Positions 8,785 to 9,651 of a stretch of 9,651 nt of DNA are shown here, one piece after another. The notes under the pieces are model-generated. The model was not told the DNA's origin. It worked only from the letters and a program-made list of their open reading frames with translations, and did no database searches. The translations under genes and the position numbers were made by a program. Source of the DNA: Clostridia bacterium (lineage in GTDB: Bacteria; Bacillota; Clostridia; Oscillospirales; Butyricicoccaceae); NCBI GenBank assembly GCA_017547995.1, contig JAFYNW010000070.1:1-9651 (forward strand), given 5' to 3'. Position 1 is the first letter of the stretch, and every line of letters begins with the position of its first letter.

Positions 8785-8815
8785 ACCAAAACGTAACGTA
8801 AGGGGGAAAACCATT

Positions 8816-9112
8816 ATGAGTATGACATGGATTGATGAAGAAGCTTATGAGAACATGATAAATGCTCTCAATAACTTTATGAAACAGGTCACAACACATT
8901 GTGACGTTATGACAAAGGCGGCAGATGACTGTATCGAAAATACACAGGACCCTACAGCCAAGTCAAACGGCACAAAGCTTGCTACACATATTGCAAATAT
9001 CAAGGCACAGTATGAAACAGTTGAAAAGGTAATTGCAGCCCTTGAAAAGCAGCTTGAAAAGGCAAGAGAAGCAAGAAGACAGGCAGAAGCAGCGGCAGCT
9101 GCAAATGAATAA
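8816..9112 (+). CDS. WXG100/ESAT-6-like small helical protein (no WXG motif)
   Basis: A 98-residue protein predicted as a helical hairpin: helix 1 about residues 8-40, a turn around ENTQDPTAKSNG (41-52), helix 2 about 53-90, then an Ala-rich tail. Size, all-helical composition and position after an FtsK-like ATPase match WXG100 secretion substrates. The turn carries no W-x-G; the only Trp is W5. A YxxxE pattern (Y66, E70), reminiscent of the type VII export signal, lies in helix 2 but well before the C terminus. The start at 8816 is chosen because AGGGGG (8801-8806) sits 9 nt upstream; an in-frame ATG at 8762 lies in the hairpin region with no such site. It is followed 15 nt later by a second similar gene, so the two may form a heterodimer. 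The family assignment rests on architecture and context. Confidence 0.8.
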   Translation: MSMTWIDEEAYENMINALNNFMKQVTTHCDVMTKAADDCIENTQDPTAKSNGTKLATHIANIKAQYETVEKVIAALEKQLEKAREARRQAEAAAAANE

Positions 9113-9127
9113 GAGGAGGAAAAAATT

Positions 9128-9433
9128 ATGCCAGGCGAAAAATATGCAGTAAGTCAGGAAGGTATCCTCGCTCTTAAGACTATGTCGGCGGCTATCGTTT
9201 CTTCCTCTGAGAAAATCAAGGAATTGACAGGTACACTCCAGACAGTTATCGATGATAACCCAAACACACTCGGTCCACACAGAAACCAGCTTGAAGAGGT
9301 CATCCAGGCTATCGATAAGGAAGTCAAGGCGGCAACAGAGCCAATCAGCGGTATTTCCAATTCTCTCAACAAGCTTGCTGATGCATATCAGGAAATCATT
9401 GACGACGAGTTGGGCGTAGACACGGGAAAATAG
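9128..9433 (+). CDS. Second WXG100-like small helical protein, zero-frame product of a likely frameshift gene
   Basis: The zero-frame product is 101 residues: helix 1 about 9-42, a turn at DDNPNTLGPHRN (42-53), helix 2 about 54-95, then a short tail ending GVDTGK. There is no WXG; NTLGPH occupies the turn. AGGAGG (9114-9119) lies 8 nt before the ATG, and the gene begins 15 nt after the preceding small gene, so the pair is co-translated and may be secreted as a dimer. The last three sense bases belong to the heptamer GGGAAAA, immediately followed by TAG. The -1 frame then stays open to the window edge. This protein is therefore probably both a free small protein and the N-terminal module of a longer frameshifted protein. 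The coding call is firm and the WXG100-like call is by architecture. Confidence 0.85.
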   Translation: MPGEKYAVSQEGILALKTMSAAIVSSSEKIKELTGTLQTVIDDNPNTLGPHRNQLEEVIQAIDKEVKAATEPISGISNSLNKLADAYQEIIDDELGVDTGK

Positions 9434-9461
9434 GTGGCTCCGCCGCAGCCGGTGGTGCCGT
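9424..9461 (+). promoter_or_regulatory. Candidate programmed -1 ribosomal frameshift signal
   Basis: The heptamer G GGA AAA (9424-9430) fits the X XXY YYZ slippery pattern in the zero frame and is directly followed by the TAG stop (9431-9433). A hairpin follows: 9434-9438 pairs with 9457-9461 and 9440-9444 with 9451-9455, with one U-U mismatch (9439/9456), three G-U pairs and a GCAGCC loop. The stem starts 3 nt after the heptamer, or 4 nt without the terminal G-U pair, slightly short of the usual 5-9 nt. The -1 frame is closed by a TGA at 9400-9402, so any slip must happen in the ~30 bases that contain this heptamer. Phage lambda uses the closely related GGGAAAG in its tail chaperone gene. 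The signal is seen in sequence; its use in vivo is inferred. Confidence 0.75.
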
Positions 9462-9651
9462 AGCAGGCATTGCGGCAGGAGCAAGCGGAGCATCGGTAGG
9501 CTCATCGGGTGCATCAGACGGTGCATCGGGCCCGTCAGGAGTACCTTCCGGCGCTTCCTCCGGCACACATACAGGCGGAGCAGTGTCCGCAGAACAATCG
9601 GTACGCAGCTATGGCAAGGAATGGTCGGGCAGTCTTTCACAGACAGAAAGA
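9430..9651 (+). CDS. -1 frame C-terminal extension of the second WXG100-like protein, possible ADP-ribosyltransferase effector (runs off window)
   Basis: After a slip at GGGAAAA, translation would continue from ATA at 9430 through 74 codons without a stop to the window edge. The first ~50 residues are Gly/Ala/Ser-rich with many GxxxG-like spacings, suggesting a flexible linker or glycine zipper. From about residue 53 the composition turns normal and hydrophilic, with YGKEW (61-65) and LSQTER (69-74). This resembles the opening helix of ADP-ribosyltransferase exoenzyme domains, where an aromatic/Gly...W...LS..E+ pattern precedes the catalytic Arg. Only that first stretch is visible, so the catalytic residues cannot be checked. 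There is no ATG in this frame after 9433; the single in-frame GTG (9583) has GGAG only 2 nt upstream, too close to serve. A true frameshift mutation or a base missing from the assembly is the main alternative. The extension as coding sequence is likely; the toxin identity is tentative. Confidence 0.6.
   Translation, partial: MGGSAAAGGAVAGIAAGASGASVGSSGASDGASGPSGVPSGASSGTHTGGAVSAEQSVRSYGKEWSGSLSQTER

Noticed and set aside
8804..8810. A second GGGAAAA heptamer
   Set aside because: It lies in the untranslated leader as part of the ribosome binding region, so it cannot serve as a frameshift site.
8762..8815. ATG at 8762 as the start of the first small protein
   Set aside because: The added residues come from the hairpin region and no ribosome binding site precedes them, whereas ATG 8816 has AGGGGG 9 nt upstream.
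7958..8899. Open frame of 313 codons on the - strand over the ATPase end and the gap
   Set aside because: It is Cys/Phe-rich and patternless, and it overlaps well-supported + strand coding sequence.
8963..9640. Open frame of 225 codons on the - strand across both small genes
   Set aside because: It is antisense to two genes with good ribosome binding sites, and its Cys/Leu/Arg-rich composition is typical of a shadow frame.
9583..9651. Independent start at GTG 9583 for the -1 frame reading
   Set aside because: The only Shine-Dalgarno-like bases (GGAG 9577-9580) are 2 nt from the codon, and the open frame extends continuously upstream into the frameshift overlap.

Overview
The window is a compact accessory locus with every gene on the + strand, from a low-to-mid GC Gram-positive bacterium. 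Uncultured Clostridia of the Ruminococcus/Oscillospiraceae type fit best. The reasons are strong AGGAGG-type ribosome binding sites, overlapping or tightly packed genes, near-exclusive CAG for Gln, preference for ACA for Thr, and an intercistronic palindrome of a style I associate with that family. The taxonomy is inference, not proof.

Layout: (1) 2-919, the C-terminal part of a two-helix membrane protein whose start lies upstream. (2) 903-5210, a 1435-residue protein overlapping gene 1. It has five likely N-terminal membrane helices, a cytosolic helicase-like region without a Walker A motif, a region like the C-terminal part of MrfA/Hrq1-type helicases, a long acidic linker, and a C-terminal four-Cys zinc finger plus HExxH metallopeptidase resembling DA1. 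(3) 5228-8710, a soluble 1160-residue FtsK/SpoIIIE-type ATPase with three ATPase-like modules, of which only the middle one keeps Walker A and B. (4) A 105-base gap with nested and competing hairpins. (5) 8816-9112 and 9128-9433, two ~100-residue helical-hairpin proteins of WXG100/ESAT-6 size without the WXG motif. (6) From 9430 to the window edge, an open -1 frame that continues the second small protein as a Gly/Ala/Ser-rich segment and then the start of a folded domain.

Taken together this looks like a divergent type VII (ESX/Yuk-like) secretion locus: a membrane platform, an FtsK-like motor and small helical substrates or chaperones. None of the canonical EssA, EssB, EsaA or YukD partners is recognisable here.

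The most striking signal is at the end of the last small gene. The in-frame heptamer G GGA AAA directly precedes the TAG stop, and a ~10-bp hairpin begins 3 nt after the heptamer. This is a near-textbook programmed -1 ribosomal frameshift site. It would let one gene make both a free WXG100-like protein and the same module fused to a long C-terminal extension. The last visible residues of that extension resemble the start of ADP-ribosyltransferase exoenzyme domains, so the fusion may be a secreted toxin. Other unusual points are the DA1-like peptidase and the degenerate helicase fused to a membrane component.
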